Shown: positions 1-7,081, numbered from the stretch's first letter. The stretch is DNA of 30,840 bases from Shinella sp. (GCA_003248775.1 QFQX01000057.1:1-30840); one strand, 5' to 3'. Notes: generated from the sequence alone by a model not told the origin. Made by a program: numbers and translations.

Positions 1-78
1 GAAGAAAAGCTGCGCTTCGCTATCCGCGAAGGCGGCCGTACCGTCGGCGCCGGCATCGTCGCATCCATCATCGAGTGA
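1..78 (+). CDS. tuf: Elongation factor Tu, C-terminal end (partial)
   Basis: The first 25 codons and a TGA stop encode the last residues of EF-Tu. They include the motif FAIREGGRTVGAG, which belongs to domain 3 and is nearly invariant in bacteria. EF-Tu is the cytosolic GTPase that brings aminoacyl-tRNA to the ribosome. The 5' part of the gene lies outside the window. Its position just ahead of rpsJ is the usual str/S10 arrangement in alphaproteobacteria, where fusA, rpsG and rpsL normally lie further upstream. Confidence 0.96.
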   Translation, partial: EEKLRFAIREGGRTVGAGIVASIIE

Positions 79-85
79 TTGAATT

Positions 86-115
86 CGGAGCGGCAGGAAA
101 TTGCCGCTCCGTTTC
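86..115 (+). terminator. Intrinsic terminator after tuf
   Basis: A 10-bp perfect stem (86-95 with 102-111, arm CGGAGCGGCA) has a 6-nt loop and is followed by TTTCT. It starts 7 nt after the tuf stop codon, so it probably ends or attenuates transcription from the upstream str operon before the S10 promoter. Confidence 0.75.
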
Positions 116-126
116 TCAGTATTCGG

Positions 127-155
127 TTGACGAATCCTAGCTGGCATTGTATGTG
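127..155 (+). promoter_or_regulatory. Candidate sigma-70 promoter for the S10 operon
   Basis: TTGACG at 127-132 and TATGTG at 150-155 are separated by 17 bp. This fits the rhizobial housekeeping promoter form (CTTGAC, 17 bp, CTATAT-like). It lies just after the tuf terminator. It would give an untranslated leader of roughly 210 nt before rpsJ that contains two terminator-like hairpins. A second possible promoter is TTCACG (271-276), 17 bp, GATAAT (294-299). Confidence 0.45.
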
Positions 156-171
156 CCGGCCACGAAGAAAG

Positions 172-198
172 CGGACAGCGGTTTCGTTGTCCGATTTT
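172..198 (+). promoter_or_regulatory. Leader hairpin 1 upstream of rpsJ
   Basis: CGGACAGCG (172-180) pairs with CGTTGTCCG (185-193), with one G-U wobble and a GTTT loop, and ATTTT follows. It resembles an intrinsic terminator or attenuator inside the predicted S10 leader. Its function is inferred from shape and place only. Confidence 0.4.
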
Positions 199-259
199 AG
201 CTGCGTTGAGTCGATCTCTCGGAGATCGAGACCTGGCAGGTTTCTGAGAATAGCAAGTG

Positions 260-293
260 ACAGGGGCGCCTTCACGGTGTCCCTGTGATTTTT
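260..293 (+). promoter_or_regulatory. Leader hairpin 2 with T5 run upstream of rpsJ
   Basis: An 11-bp stem (260-270 with 276-286, two G-U pairs) closes a 5-nt loop and is followed by GATTTTTG. This is the form of an intrinsic terminator, 83 nt ahead of rpsJ, so it may act as an attenuator of the ribosomal operon. It overlaps a possible second promoter whose -10 would be GATAAT at 294-299, so the two readings compete. Confidence 0.45.
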
Positions 294-375
294 GATAATC
301 CGGGGCCGACCAGTAATTGGTAATTCACTGTCTCTGCGTATGCGGGACGCAAGAAAACGAACAAGGACAAGTCGA

Positions 376-684
376 ATGAACGGCCAGAATATCCGCATCC
401 GCCTCAAGGCGTTTGATCACCGGGTTCTCGATGCCTCTACGCGGGAGATTGTTTCGACCGCAAAGCGCACCGGTGCAAGCGTTCGCGGCCCGGTACCGCT
501 TCCGACTCGCATTGAAAAATTTACTGTTAACCGTTCGCCTCACGTCGACAAGAAGAGCCGCGAACAGTTCGAGATGCGCACGCATAAGCGCCTTCTCGAT
601 ATCGTTGATCCGACCCCGCAGACCGTTGACGCTCTGATGAAGCTCGACCTTGCTGCCGGCGTAGACGTCGAGATCAAGCTCTAA
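376..684 (+). CDS. rpsJ: 30S ribosomal protein S10
   Basis: The product has 102 residues, the normal length, and begins MNGQNIRIRLKAFDHR, the conserved S10 N-terminus. S10 sits in the head of the 30S subunit and also joins NusB in antitermination complexes. The reading frame stays open upstream to an ATG at 292. I place the start at 376 because homology begins there, and the upstream residues correspond to the leader hairpin region. It is the first gene of the S10 block. The gap to rplC is unusually long (172 bp) compared with the rest of this block. Confidence 0.97.
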   Translation: MNGQNIRIRLKAFDHRVLDASTREIVSTAKRTGASVRGPVPLPTRIEKFTVNRSPHVDKKSREQFEMRTHKRLLDIVDPTPQTVDALMKLDLAAGVDVEIKL

Positions 685-856
685 GAAGGAATTCCGGCGA
701 GAGCCGAAATAACAAGGAAGGTACGTGGCAAGACCTGCCAACGACTTCTCGAAACGGGAAACCGCATGGCCTGGAAGGGTCGGAACGGAATCCTTAAACA
801 AAGAGGCAGGGAAGGGGCTTTCGGGCTCTGACTCGACTCTCAAGAGGAATGAACCA
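685..856 (+). other. rpsJ-rplC gap with an in-frame, RBS-preceded extension of rplC
   Basis: This 172-bp gap contains a small CGGC-GAGA-GCCG hairpin (GNRA-type loop, about 693-704). It also has a GTG codon at 725 preceded 3 nt upstream by AAGGAAGG, a strong ribosome binding site. From that GTG the frame is open for 44 codons straight into rplC with no stop. It could be an N-terminal extension of L3, a coupled leader peptide, or non-coding leader. I see no known motif in the 44 residues. Confidence 0.35.
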
Positions 857-1495
857 ATGCGTTCAGGTGTGATTGCACAGAAAGTGGGAATGACCCGCGT
901 CTATAACGACGCCGGCGAGCATGTCCCGGTAACAGTTCTGCGTTTGGATAACGTACAGGTCGTTGCCCAGCGCACTGTCGAGAAAAACGGCTACACCGCC
1001 GTCCAGCTCGGCGCCGGCCAGGCGAAGGTCAAGAATACTTCGAAGGCGATGCGCGGCAATTTTGCTGCTGCCTCCGTTGAGCCGAAGGCGAAACTCGTCG
1101 AGTTCCGCGTTTCGGAAGACAATCTGATCGATGTCGGCTCCCAGCTCACCGCAGGCCATTTTTCGGCCGGCCAGCTGGTTGATGTCACCGGCACGACTAT
1201 CGGTAAGGGTTTTGCTGGTGCGATGAAGCGCCACAACTTCGGTGGTCTGCGCGCAACCCACGGCGTTTCGGTTTCGCACCGTTCGCACGGTTCGACCGGT
1301 AACAACCAGGATCCGGGCAAGGTCTGGAAGGGCAAGCGCATGGCTGGTCACATGGGCCAGACCCGCGTCACCACCCAGAATCTTGAAGTCGTTTCGACCG
1401 ATGAAGATCGTGGTCTGATCCTTGTGAAGGGCGCTGTTCCCGGTTCGAAGGGTTCCTGGATCATCGTGCGCGACGCCGTAAAGTCGGCGAAGTAA
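857..1495 (+). CDS. rplC: 50S ribosomal protein L3
   Basis: The product has 212 residues, close to the family norm of about 209-215. The ATG at 857 follows GAGGA at 8 nt and begins MRSGVIAQKVGMTR, the conserved L3 start. L3 is an early-assembly protein near the peptidyl transferase centre. The loop that reaches it is visible at about residues 140-165, including NNQDPGKV. Its glutamine (Q151) matches the residue methylated by PrmB in E. coli L3. An upstream in-frame GTG at 725 could give a 256-residue form, but homology supports 857. It is followed after 12 bp by rplD. Confidence 0.96.
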   Translation: MRSGVIAQKVGMTRVYNDAGEHVPVTVLRLDNVQVVAQRTVEKNGYTAVQLGAGQAKVKNTSKAMRGNFAAASVEPKAKLVEFRVSEDNLIDVGSQLTAGHFSAGQLVDVTGTTIGKGFAGAMKRHNFGGLRATHGVSVSHRSHGSTGNNQDPGKVWKGKRMAGHMGQTRVTTQNLEVVSTDEDRGLILVKGAVPGSKGSWIIVRDAVKSAK

Positions 1496-1507
1496 GGAGC
1501 CAAACCA

Positions 1508-2128
1508 ATGGAATTGAACGTCAAGACCCTCGAGGGCAAGGACGCCGGCAAGGTTTCTCTGTCGGATGCGATTTTCGGCCTTGAGCCGCGCGAAGACATC
1601 ATTGCCCGTGTGATCCGTTGGCAGCTGGCAAACAAGCGCCAGGGCACCCACAAGATCAAGACCCGTGGCGAAGTCTCCCGCACCGGCTCCAAGATGTACA
1701 AGCAGAAGGGTACGGGCCGCGCTCGTCACCATTCGGCTCGCGCTCCGCAGTTCCGCGGCGGTGGTAAGGCTCACGGCCCGGTTGTTCGCAGCCATGCTCA
1801 TGACCTGCCGAAGAAGGTTCGCGCTCTCGCTCTGCGTCACGCTCTGTCCGCCAAGCTGAAGTCTGAAGACCTCATCATCGTCGACCAGCTCGTCGCTGCT
1901 GAAGCAAAGACCAAGGCTCTGATTGGCAGCTTCGCTTCGCTCGGCCTCACCAACGCACTCGTAATCGGCGGCGCCGAGATCGATGGCAATTTCAAGCTCG
2001 CTGCCGCAAACATCCCGAACGTCGATGTTCTGCCGGTTCAGGGCATCAACGTTTATGACATCCTGCGTCGCGGCAAGCTCGTGCTTTCCAAGGCTGCGGT
2101 TGAAGCTCTGGAGGAGCGGTTCAAATGA
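1508..2128 (+). CDS. rplD: 50S ribosomal protein L4
   Basis: The product has 206 residues, the normal L4 length. The central loop has the motif KMYKQKGTGRARHHSARAPQ (about residues 63-82), part of the extension lining the peptide exit tunnel near the site of macrolide action. In E. coli L4 also represses its own operon through the S10 leader. Whether that holds in alphaproteobacteria is not shown here. Its stop overlaps the rplW start in ATGA, so the two are translationally coupled. Confidence 0.97.
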   Translation: MELNVKTLEGKDAGKVSLSDAIFGLEPREDIIARVIRWQLANKRQGTHKIKTRGEVSRTGSKMYKQKGTGRARHHSARAPQFRGGGKAHGPVVRSHAHDLPKKVRALALRHALSAKLKSEDLIIVDQLVAAEAKTKALIGSFASLGLTNALVIGGAEIDGNFKLAAANIPNVDVLPVQGINVYDILRRGKLVLSKAAVEALEERFK

Positions 2129-2418
2129 CTGATCTTCGCCACTACGACGTGATCGTCTCTCCGTCGATCACTGAAAAGTCGACCCTGGTATCCGAACAGA
2201 ACCAGGTCGTCTTCAACGTCGCCAAGGGTGCAAGCAAGCCGGAAATCAAGGCTGCTGTCGAAGCGCTCTTCGGTGTCAAGGTCACCGCCGTGAACACGCT
2301 GCTCCGCAAGGGCAAGATCAAGCGTTTCCGCGGCTTCGCCGGCAAGCAGAAGGACGTCAAGAAGGCGATCGTTACGCTCGCCGAAGGTCAGTCCATCGAC
2401 GTGTCGACGGGCGTCTGA
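2125..2418 (+). CDS. rplW: 50S ribosomal protein L23
   Basis: The product has 97 residues and the L23 pattern: YDVIVSPSITEKST near the start and the basic KGKIKRFRGFAGKQKDVKKA segment in the second half. L23 sits at the tunnel exit and is the docking site for trigger factor and the signal recognition particle. The start ATG overlaps the rplD stop by 4 nt. It is followed after 16 bp by rplB. Confidence 0.97.
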   Translation: MTDLRHYDVIVSPSITEKSTLVSEQNQVVFNVAKGASKPEIKAAVEALFGVKVTAVNTLLRKGKIKRFRGFAGKQKDVKKAIVTLAEGQSIDVSTGV

Positions 2419-2434
2419 GGTAGGGAACAAGAAA

Positions 2435-3271
2435 ATGGCATTGAAAAATTTCAATCCGACCACTCCGAGCCAGCGTCAGCTCGTCATCGTCGACCGTTCG
2501 GGCCTGTACAAGGGCAAGCCGGTCAAGGCGCTGACGGAAGGCCTCTCCAAGAGCGGTGGCCGTAACAACCTCGGTCGTATCACCGCTCGCTTCATCGGCG
2601 GTGGTCACAAGCGTACCTATCGTCTCGTTGACTTCAAGCGTCGCAAGTTCGACGTGGAAGGCACCGTGGAGCGTCTGGAATACGACCCGAACCGCACCGC
2701 GTTCATCGCTCTCGTCACCTACACGGATGGCGAGCAGGCCTATATCCTGGCTCCGCAGCGTCTTGCTGCCGGCGACAAGGTAATCGCTTCGGACAAGGCT
2801 GTCGACGTAAAGCCCGGCAACACCATGCCGCTGCAGTACATCCCGGTCGGCTCGATCGTTCACAACGTCGAAATGAAGCCCGGTAAGGGCGGTCAGATCG
2901 CTCGTTCGGCTGGCACTTACGTTCAGCTCGTCGGCCGCGATGCCGGCATGGCTATCCTGCGCCTGAACTCTGGCGAACAGCGCCTTGTTCCGGGTTCGTG
3001 CCTCGCTACCATTGGCGCCGTTTCCAACCCGGATCACGGCAACATCAACGATGGCAAGGCCGGTCGTACCCGTTGGCGCGGCAAGACCCCGCATAACCGC
3101 GGTGTTGTCATGAACCCGGTCGACCACCCCCACGGTGGTGGTGAAGGCCGCACGTCCGGTGGTCGTCACCCGGTTTCGCCGTGGGGCAAGCCGACCAAGG
3201 GCAAGCGCACCCGTTCGAACAAGTCGACCGACAAGTTCATCATGCGCTCGCGCCACCTGAAGAAGAAGTAA
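2435..3271 (+). CDS. rplB: 50S ribosomal protein L2
   Basis: The product has 278 residues (E. coli L2 has 273). The C-terminal part contains VVMNPVDHPHGGGEGRTSGG, the most conserved L2 motif, whose histidine is important for peptidyl transferase activity. The RNA-binding and SH3-like folds precede it. L2 binds domain IV of 23S rRNA and forms an intersubunit bridge. The C-terminus is basic (RSRHLKKK), as usual. It lies tightly between rplW and rpsS. Confidence 0.98.
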   Translation: MALKNFNPTTPSQRQLVIVDRSGLYKGKPVKALTEGLSKSGGRNNLGRITARFIGGGHKRTYRLVDFKRRKFDVEGTVERLEYDPNRTAFIALVTYTDGEQAYILAPQRLAAGDKVIASDKAVDVKPGNTMPLQYIPVGSIVHNVEMKPGKGGQIARSAGTYVQLVGRDAGMAILRLNSGEQRLVPGSCLATIGAVSNPDHGNINDGKAGRTRWRGKTPHNRGVVMNPVDHPHGGGEGRTSGGRHPVSPWGKPTKGKRTRSNKSTDKFIMRSRHLKKK

Positions 3272-3287
3272 GAGAGGTTAGTCAGAA

Positions 3288-3566
3288 ATGGCTCGTTCAG
3301 TATGGAAAGGCCCGTTCGTCGATGGCTATCTTCTCAAGAAGGCTGAGAAGGTTCGCGAAGGCGGTCGCGCTGAAGTGATCAAGATGTGGAGCCGTCGCTC
3401 CACCATCCTGCCCCAGTTCGTCGGTCTCACCTTCGGCGTCTACAACGGCAGCAAGCATGTTCCGGTCAGCGTCAACGAAGACATGGTCGGACACAAGTTC
3501 GGTGAATTCGCTCCGACCCGGACCTATTACGGTCACGGCGCGGACAAGAAGGCGAAGAGGAAGTAA
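3288..3566 (+). CDS. rpsS: 30S ribosomal protein S19
   Basis: The product has 92 residues and starts MARSVWKGPFVDGYLL. It carries the signature TFGVYNGSKHVPVSVNEDMVGHKFGEF. S19 forms a complex with S13 in the head of the 30S subunit, near the A site, and takes part in intersubunit bridges. The gene is preceded by AGAGAGGTTAG and followed after only 2 bp by rplV. Confidence 0.97.
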   Translation: MARSVWKGPFVDGYLLKKAEKVREGGRAEVIKMWSRRSTILPQFVGLTFGVYNGSKHVPVSVNEDMVGHKFGEFAPTRTYYGHGADKKAKRK

Positions 3567-3568
3567 TC

Positions 3569-3958
3569 ATGGGCAAGGCAAAAGCCGAACGCCGGCTGAA
3601 GGACAACGAGGCGCAGGCAGTTGCGCGCACGCTCCGCGTCAGCCCCCAGAAGCTCAACCTGGTTGCCGCGCTGATCCGCGGCAAGAAGGTTGACCGCGCT
3701 CTGGCCGACCTCGAGTTTTCGCGCAAGCGGATCGCCGGCAGCGTCAAGAAGACGCTCGAGTCTGCAATCGCAAACGCCGAAAACAACCACGATCTCGACG
3801 TTGACCAGCTCATCGTCGCGGAAGCCTACGTCGGCAAGTCGATTGTCATGAAGCGTTTCCACGCTCGTGGCCGCGGCCGCGCATCGCGCATTGAAAAGCC
3901 GTTCGCACACCTCACCATCGTCGTGCGCGAAGTCGAAGCCAAAGTGGAGGCCGCATAA
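3569..3958 (+). CDS. rplV: 50S ribosomal protein L22
   Basis: The product has 129 residues. The core motif RVSPQKLNLVAALIRGKKV and the beta-hairpin region near KSIVMKRFHARGRGRASRI match L22, whose hairpin reaches into the peptide exit tunnel and affects macrolide response. The stop codon TAA overlaps the start of rpsC by one base (TAATG), so translation is coupled. Confidence 0.97.
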   Translation: MGKAKAERRLKDNEAQAVARTLRVSPQKLNLVAALIRGKKVDRALADLEFSRKRIAGSVKKTLESAIANAENNHDLDVDQLIVAEAYVGKSIVMKRFHARGRGRASRIEKPFAHLTIVVREVEAKVEAA

Positions 3959-4680
3959 TGGGTCAGAAAATCAATCCGATCGGTTTCCGCCTCGGCATTA
4001 ACCGTACTTGGGATAGCCGCTGGTTCGCCGACAATGCCGAATACGGCAAGCTGCTTCACGAGGATCTCAAGATCCGCGCTTACCTGATGGAAGAACTGAA
4101 GCAGGCCGGTATCGCCAAGGTGGTCATCGAACGTCCGCACAAGAAGTGCCGCGTCACGATCCACTCGGCTCGTCCGGGCCTGATCATCGGCAAGAAGGGC
4201 GCGGACATCGAAAAGCTCCGCAAGAAGCTTTCCGAGATGACCAGCTCCGAAACGCACCTCAACATCGTTGAAGTTCGTAAGCCGGAAATCGACGCAACCC
4301 TGGTTGCTCAGTCGATCACCCAGCAGCTCGAGCGTCGTATCGCTTTCCGTCGTGCGATGAAGCGCGCTGTTCAGTCGGCCATGCGTCTTGGCGCCGAAGG
4401 CATCAAGATCACCTGCGCCGGCCGTCTCGGCGGTGCAGAAATTGCCCGTACTGAATGGTACCGCGAAGGTCGCGTTCCGCTGCACACGCTGCGTGCGGAC
4501 ATCGACTACGGTACGGCTGAAGCCGAAACCGCTTACGGTATCTGCGGCGTGAAGGTCTGGATCTTCAAGGGCGAAATCCTTGAGCACGATCCGATGGCTT
4601 CCGAACGTCGCGCACTCGAGGGTGACGCGCAGGGTCCGGCAAGCCGTGAACGTGGCGAACGCCGCCGCGAGAACGCTTGA
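3958..4680 (+). CDS. rpsC: 30S ribosomal protein S3
   Basis: The product has 240 residues (E. coli 233). It starts MGQKINPIGFRLGINRTWDS. A type 2 KH RNA-binding domain with the GKKG loop lies in the first half, around RPGLIIGKKGADIEKLRKKL. The C-terminal S3 domain includes GAEGIKITCAGRLGGAEIAR. S3 helps form the mRNA entry site of the 30S subunit, where it acts with S4 and S5 as a helicase. The tail is rich in Arg and Glu. Confidence 0.97.
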   Translation: MGQKINPIGFRLGINRTWDSRWFADNAEYGKLLHEDLKIRAYLMEELKQAGIAKVVIERPHKKCRVTIHSARPGLIIGKKGADIEKLRKKLSEMTSSETHLNIVEVRKPEIDATLVAQSITQQLERRIAFRRAMKRAVQSAMRLGAEGIKITCAGRLGGAEIARTEWYREGRVPLHTLRADIDYGTAEAETAYGICGVKVWIFKGEILEHDPMASERRALEGDAQGPASRERGERRRENA

Positions 4681-4718
4681 TTGTCGCTGGCGAAAGATAA
4701 GTTCGGAGAAACAAGAAA

Positions 4719-5132
4719 ATGTTGCAGCCAAAGCGTACAAAATATCGCAAGCAGTTCAAGGGCCGCATCAAGGGTGTAGCCAAGGGCGGTTTCGACCTGG
4801 CATTCGGCGAGTTCGGTCTCAAGTCTCTTGAGCCGAACCGCGTCAACGCCCGCGAAATCGAAGCTGCTCGTCGTGCAATTACGCGTTACATGAAGCGCGC
4901 TGGTCGCGTCTGGATCCGGGTGTTCCCCGATGTTCCGGTAACGGCAAAGCCTACCGAAGTCCGTATGGGTAAGGGTAAGGGCTCTGTCGAATACTGGGCA
5001 TGCAAGGTCAAGCCCGGCCGTATGATGTTCGAGATCGACGGTGTTTCCGAGGAGATCGCCCGCGAGGCGCTTCGTCTCGGCTCGGCCAAGCTCTCGGTCA
5101 AGACGCGCTTCGTTCAGCGCATTGCAGAGTAA
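4719..5132 (+). CDS. rplP: 50S ribosomal protein L16
   Basis: The product has 137 residues (E. coli 136). It starts MLQPKRTKYRKQFKGRIKG and has the conserved block PVTAKPTEVRMGKGKGSVEY. L16 binds near the A-site tRNA and is a late-assembly protein of the 50S subunit. It follows rpsC after a 38-bp gap with GGAGAA just upstream and is followed after 11 bp by rpmC. Confidence 0.97.
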   Translation: MLQPKRTKYRKQFKGRIKGVAKGGFDLAFGEFGLKSLEPNRVNAREIEAARRAITRYMKRAGRVWIRVFPDVPVTAKPTEVRMGKGKGSVEYWACKVKPGRMMFEIDGVSEEIAREALRLGSAKLSVKTRFVQRIAE

Positions 5133-5143
5133 GGATCACGCCC

Positions 5144-5344
5144 ATGAAAGCCGCAGACGTTCGCGCCATGAGCGCCGATCAGCTGAATGACGAGCTTGCC
5201 AAGCTGAAGAAGGAGCAGTTCAACCTGCGCTTCCAGAAGGCTACTGGCCAGCTCGAGAAGTCTTCGCGAATCAACGAAGTCCGCAAGGACATCGCTCGCG
5301 TCAAAACAATCGCCCGCCAGAAGGCGGCAGAAGCCAAGGCCTAA
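5144..5344 (+). CDS. rpmC: 50S ribosomal protein L29
   Basis: The product has 66 residues, with the L29 two-helix hairpin pattern ELAKLKKEQFNLRFQKATGQ. It contacts L23 at the tunnel exit, next to the signal recognition particle and trigger factor docking site. I chose the ATG at 5144, which starts MKAADVRAMS and is preceded by AAGGA. The upstream frame, open to 5000, only overlaps the rplP coding region. Confidence 0.95.
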   Translation: MKAADVRAMSADQLNDELAKLKKEQFNLRFQKATGQLEKSSRINEVRKDIARVKTIARQKAAEAKA

Positions 5345-5357
5345 GGACCAGAAGAAC

Positions 5358-5594
5358 ATGCCTAAACGCATTCTGCAGGGCGTTGTCGTCAGCGACAAGA
5401 ACGAAAAGACTGTCGTAGTACGCGTCGAGCGCCGTTTTGCCCACCCGCTGCTTCAGAAGACCGTTCGTCGTTCGAAGAAGTACAAGGCTCACGACGAGAA
5501 CAACCAGTACAAGGTTGGTGATGTTGTTTCCATCGAGGAATGCGCACCGATCTCCAAGGACAAGCGCTGGACGGTTATTGCCGCCCAGGCTTAA
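5358..5594 (+). CDS. rpsQ: 30S ribosomal protein S17
   Basis: The product has 78 residues and the S17 OB-fold signature: MPKRILQGVVVSDKNEKTVV at the start, then VGDVVSIEECAPISKDKRW near the end. S17 is a primary 16S rRNA binder. It is the last gene of the S10 block, as in E. coli. The gap behind it (236 bp) is the largest inside the ribosomal cluster up to this point and holds a terminator. Confidence 0.97.
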   Translation: MPKRILQGVVVSDKNEKTVVVRVERRFAHPLLQKTVRRSKKYKAHDENNQYKVGDVVSIEECAPISKDKRWTVIAAQA

Positions 5595-5605
5595 TTTTCA
5601 CGGAG

Positions 5606-5636
5606 TTTTGCGCGAGGGCTTGCACCTTGCGCAAAA
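5606..5636 (+). promoter_or_regulatory. Long stem-loop after rpsQ
   Basis: TTTTGCGC (5606-5613) and GCGCAAAA (5629-5636) form a perfect inverted repeat. The inner segments GAGG and CCTT extend the stem to 12 bp (one G-U pair) around a 7-nt loop. No T run follows on the + strand. It precedes a proper terminator. TTGCAC (5620-5625) and TATGAA (5642-5647), 16 bp apart, could alternatively be promoter boxes here. Confidence 0.4.
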
Positions 5637-5662
5637 ATCTGTATGAAGCAGGCCATTGGCGC

Positions 5663-5691
5663 AGGAACGCTCCGGCACGGGGCGTTCTTTT
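5663..5691 (+). terminator. Intrinsic terminator at the S10/spc border
   Basis: The arms AGGAACGCTCCG and CGGGGCGTTCTT pair around a GCA loop. The central 10 bp (5665-5674 with 5678-5687) include one G-U wobble. TTTTGCTTT follows. It sits between rpsQ and rplN, the same place where the E. coli S10 and spc operons separate. The rplN side then needs its own promoter or read-through. I do not see a clear promoter between 5692 and 5830. Confidence 0.7.
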
Positions 5692-5830
5692 GCTTTGAGC
5701 GCACGGAAGGTCCCTTGAAGGGAAACCACCCTGACAAAATCCTTCCGCGCGACAATCGAAATTTATCATAAGCCGGGATAGGGGGCCGCAGTGCCCAACC
5801 GTTTCGGTTACAACAAGAAGGCGACCTGAC

Positions 5831-6229
5831 ATGATTCAGATGCAGACTAACCTCGACGTGGCGGATAATTCCGGCGCACGTCGTGTCATGTGCATCAAGG
5901 TGCTGGGCGGCTCCAAGCGCAAGTACGCTTCGATCGGCGACATCATCGTCGTCTCGATCAAGGAAGCCATTCCGCGCGGCCGCGTCAAGAAGGGCGATGT
6001 TATGAAGGCGGTTGTTGTGCGTACCGCCAAGGACATCCGTCGTCCGGACGGCAGCGTCATCCGCTTCGATAACAACGCAGCCGTTCTTATCGATAACAAG
6101 AAAGAGCCGATCGGCACCCGTATCTTCGGACCGGTTCCGCGCGAACTTCGCGCCAAGAACCACATGAAGATCATCTCGCTGGCTCCGGGATGCAAAAGAT
6201 TCGTAAGGGCGACAAGGTCGTCGTACTGA
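5831..6229 (+). CDS. rplN: 50S ribosomal protein L14 with altered C-terminus
   Basis: Residues 1-119 are normal L14: MIQMQTNLDVADNSGARRVM at the start, then GPVPRELRAKNHMKIISLAP. L14 binds 23S rRNA, contributes to intersubunit bridges, and is the target of the silencing factor RsfS. In the family the protein ends shortly after with EVL at about 122 residues. Here the EVL codons, the stop and the spacer are missing. The frame runs into rplX instead, adding a basic 13-residue tail (GCKRFVRATRSSY) and stopping at 6229, 40 nt inside rplX. This may be a real small deletion or a sequence or assembly error. The start is preceded by AAGAAGG. Confidence 0.9.
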   Translation: MIQMQTNLDVADNSGARRVMCIKVLGGSKRKYASIGDIIVVSIKEAIPRGRVKKGDVMKAVVVRTAKDIRRPDGSVIRFDNNAAVLIDNKKEPIGTRIFGPVPRELRAKNHMKIISLAPGCKRFVRATRSSY

Positions 6230-6498
6230 CCGGTAAGGACAAGGGTCGTTCCGGTGAAGTTATCCAGGTAATGCCGAAGGAAGACCGTGCTGTCGTCCGT
6301 GGCATCAACGTCGTGAAGCGCCACCAGCGCCAGACGCAGACCCAGGAAGCCGGCATCATCAACAAGGAAGCTTCGATTCACCTGTCGAACCTTGCTGTTG
6401 CTGACAAGGACGGCAAGCCGACCCGCGTCGGTTTCAAGGTCGTTGACGGCAAGAAGGTTCGTGTGGCCAAGCGTTCGGGAGATGTGATCGATGGCTGA
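6190..6498 (+). CDS. rplX: 50S ribosomal protein L24
   Basis: The product has 102 residues and begins MQKIRKGDKVVVLTGKDKG, the KOW motif of L24, an assembly-initiator protein of the 50S subunit. The C-terminal part NKEASIHLSNLAVADKDGKP is typical. The start lies inside the extended rplN frame (40-nt overlap). The bases just upstream, GCTCCGGG, contain no purine-rich ribosome binding site, which is odd for a highly expressed gene. The stop overlaps the rplE start by 8 nt. Confidence 0.94.
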   Translation: MQKIRKGDKVVVLTGKDKGRSGEVIQVMPKEDRAVVRGINVVKRHQRQTQTQEAGIINKEASIHLSNLAVADKDGKPTRVGFKVVDGKKVRVAKRSGDVIDG

Positions 6499-7048
6499 GG
6501 CAAAGTATGAGCCGCGGCTCAAGAAAGACTACGTTTCCCGGATTCGCGCCGCTATGCAGGAGCAGTTCTCCTACGCTAACGAGATGCAGATCCCGAAGCT
6601 TGAAAAGATCGTGATCAACATGGGTGTTGGTGAGGCGACGGCTGATTCGAAGAAGCCTACCGTTGCTGCTGCTGACCTGGCTGCCATCGCTGGCCAGAAG
6701 CCGGTCATCACTCGTGCACGTAACTCCATCGCTGGCTTCAAGGTCCGCGAAGGTATGCCGATCGGTGCAAAGGTCACTCTGCGTGGCGCCCGGATGTATG
6801 AATTCCTGGATCGCCTGGTCTACATCGCGCTTCCGCGCGTTCGCGACTTCCGTGGCCTGAACCCGAAGAGCTTTGACGGCCGTGGCAACTTCGCCATGGG
6901 CATCAAGGAGCACATTGTGTTCCCTGAGATCAACTACGACAAGGTTGATCAGATGTGGGGCATGGACATCATCGTTTGCACGACGGCAAACACGGACGAC
7001 GAAGCTCGGGCTCTTTTGAAAGAGTTCAACTTCCCGTTCCGTACGTAA
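6491..7048 (+). CDS. rplE: 50S ribosomal protein L5
   Basis: The product has 185 residues (E. coli 179), with the L5 signatures EKIVINMGVGEA and GAKVTLRGARMYEFLDRL. L5 binds 5S rRNA in the central protuberance and contacts the P-site tRNA. The start overlaps the rplX stop by 8 nt, and GGGAGATG in the rplX end serves as the ribosome binding site. A 33-bp gap leads to rpsN. Confidence 0.97.
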   Translation: MAEAKYEPRLKKDYVSRIRAAMQEQFSYANEMQIPKLEKIVINMGVGEATADSKKPTVAAADLAAIAGQKPVITRARNSIAGFKVREGMPIGAKVTLRGARMYEFLDRLVYIALPRVRDFRGLNPKSFDGRGNFAMGIKEHIVFPEINYDKVDQMWGMDIIVCTTANTDDEARALLKEFNFPFRT

Positions 7049-7081
7049 CCGTAACGACGAGCGTAGAAGAGGAACTTCGAT

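Noticed and set aside
6180..6229. Programmed -1 frameshift fusing L14 to L24
   Set aside because: A -1 shift would join the frames, but I see no standard slippery heptamer in the overlap (CAAAAGA is not in the required phase).
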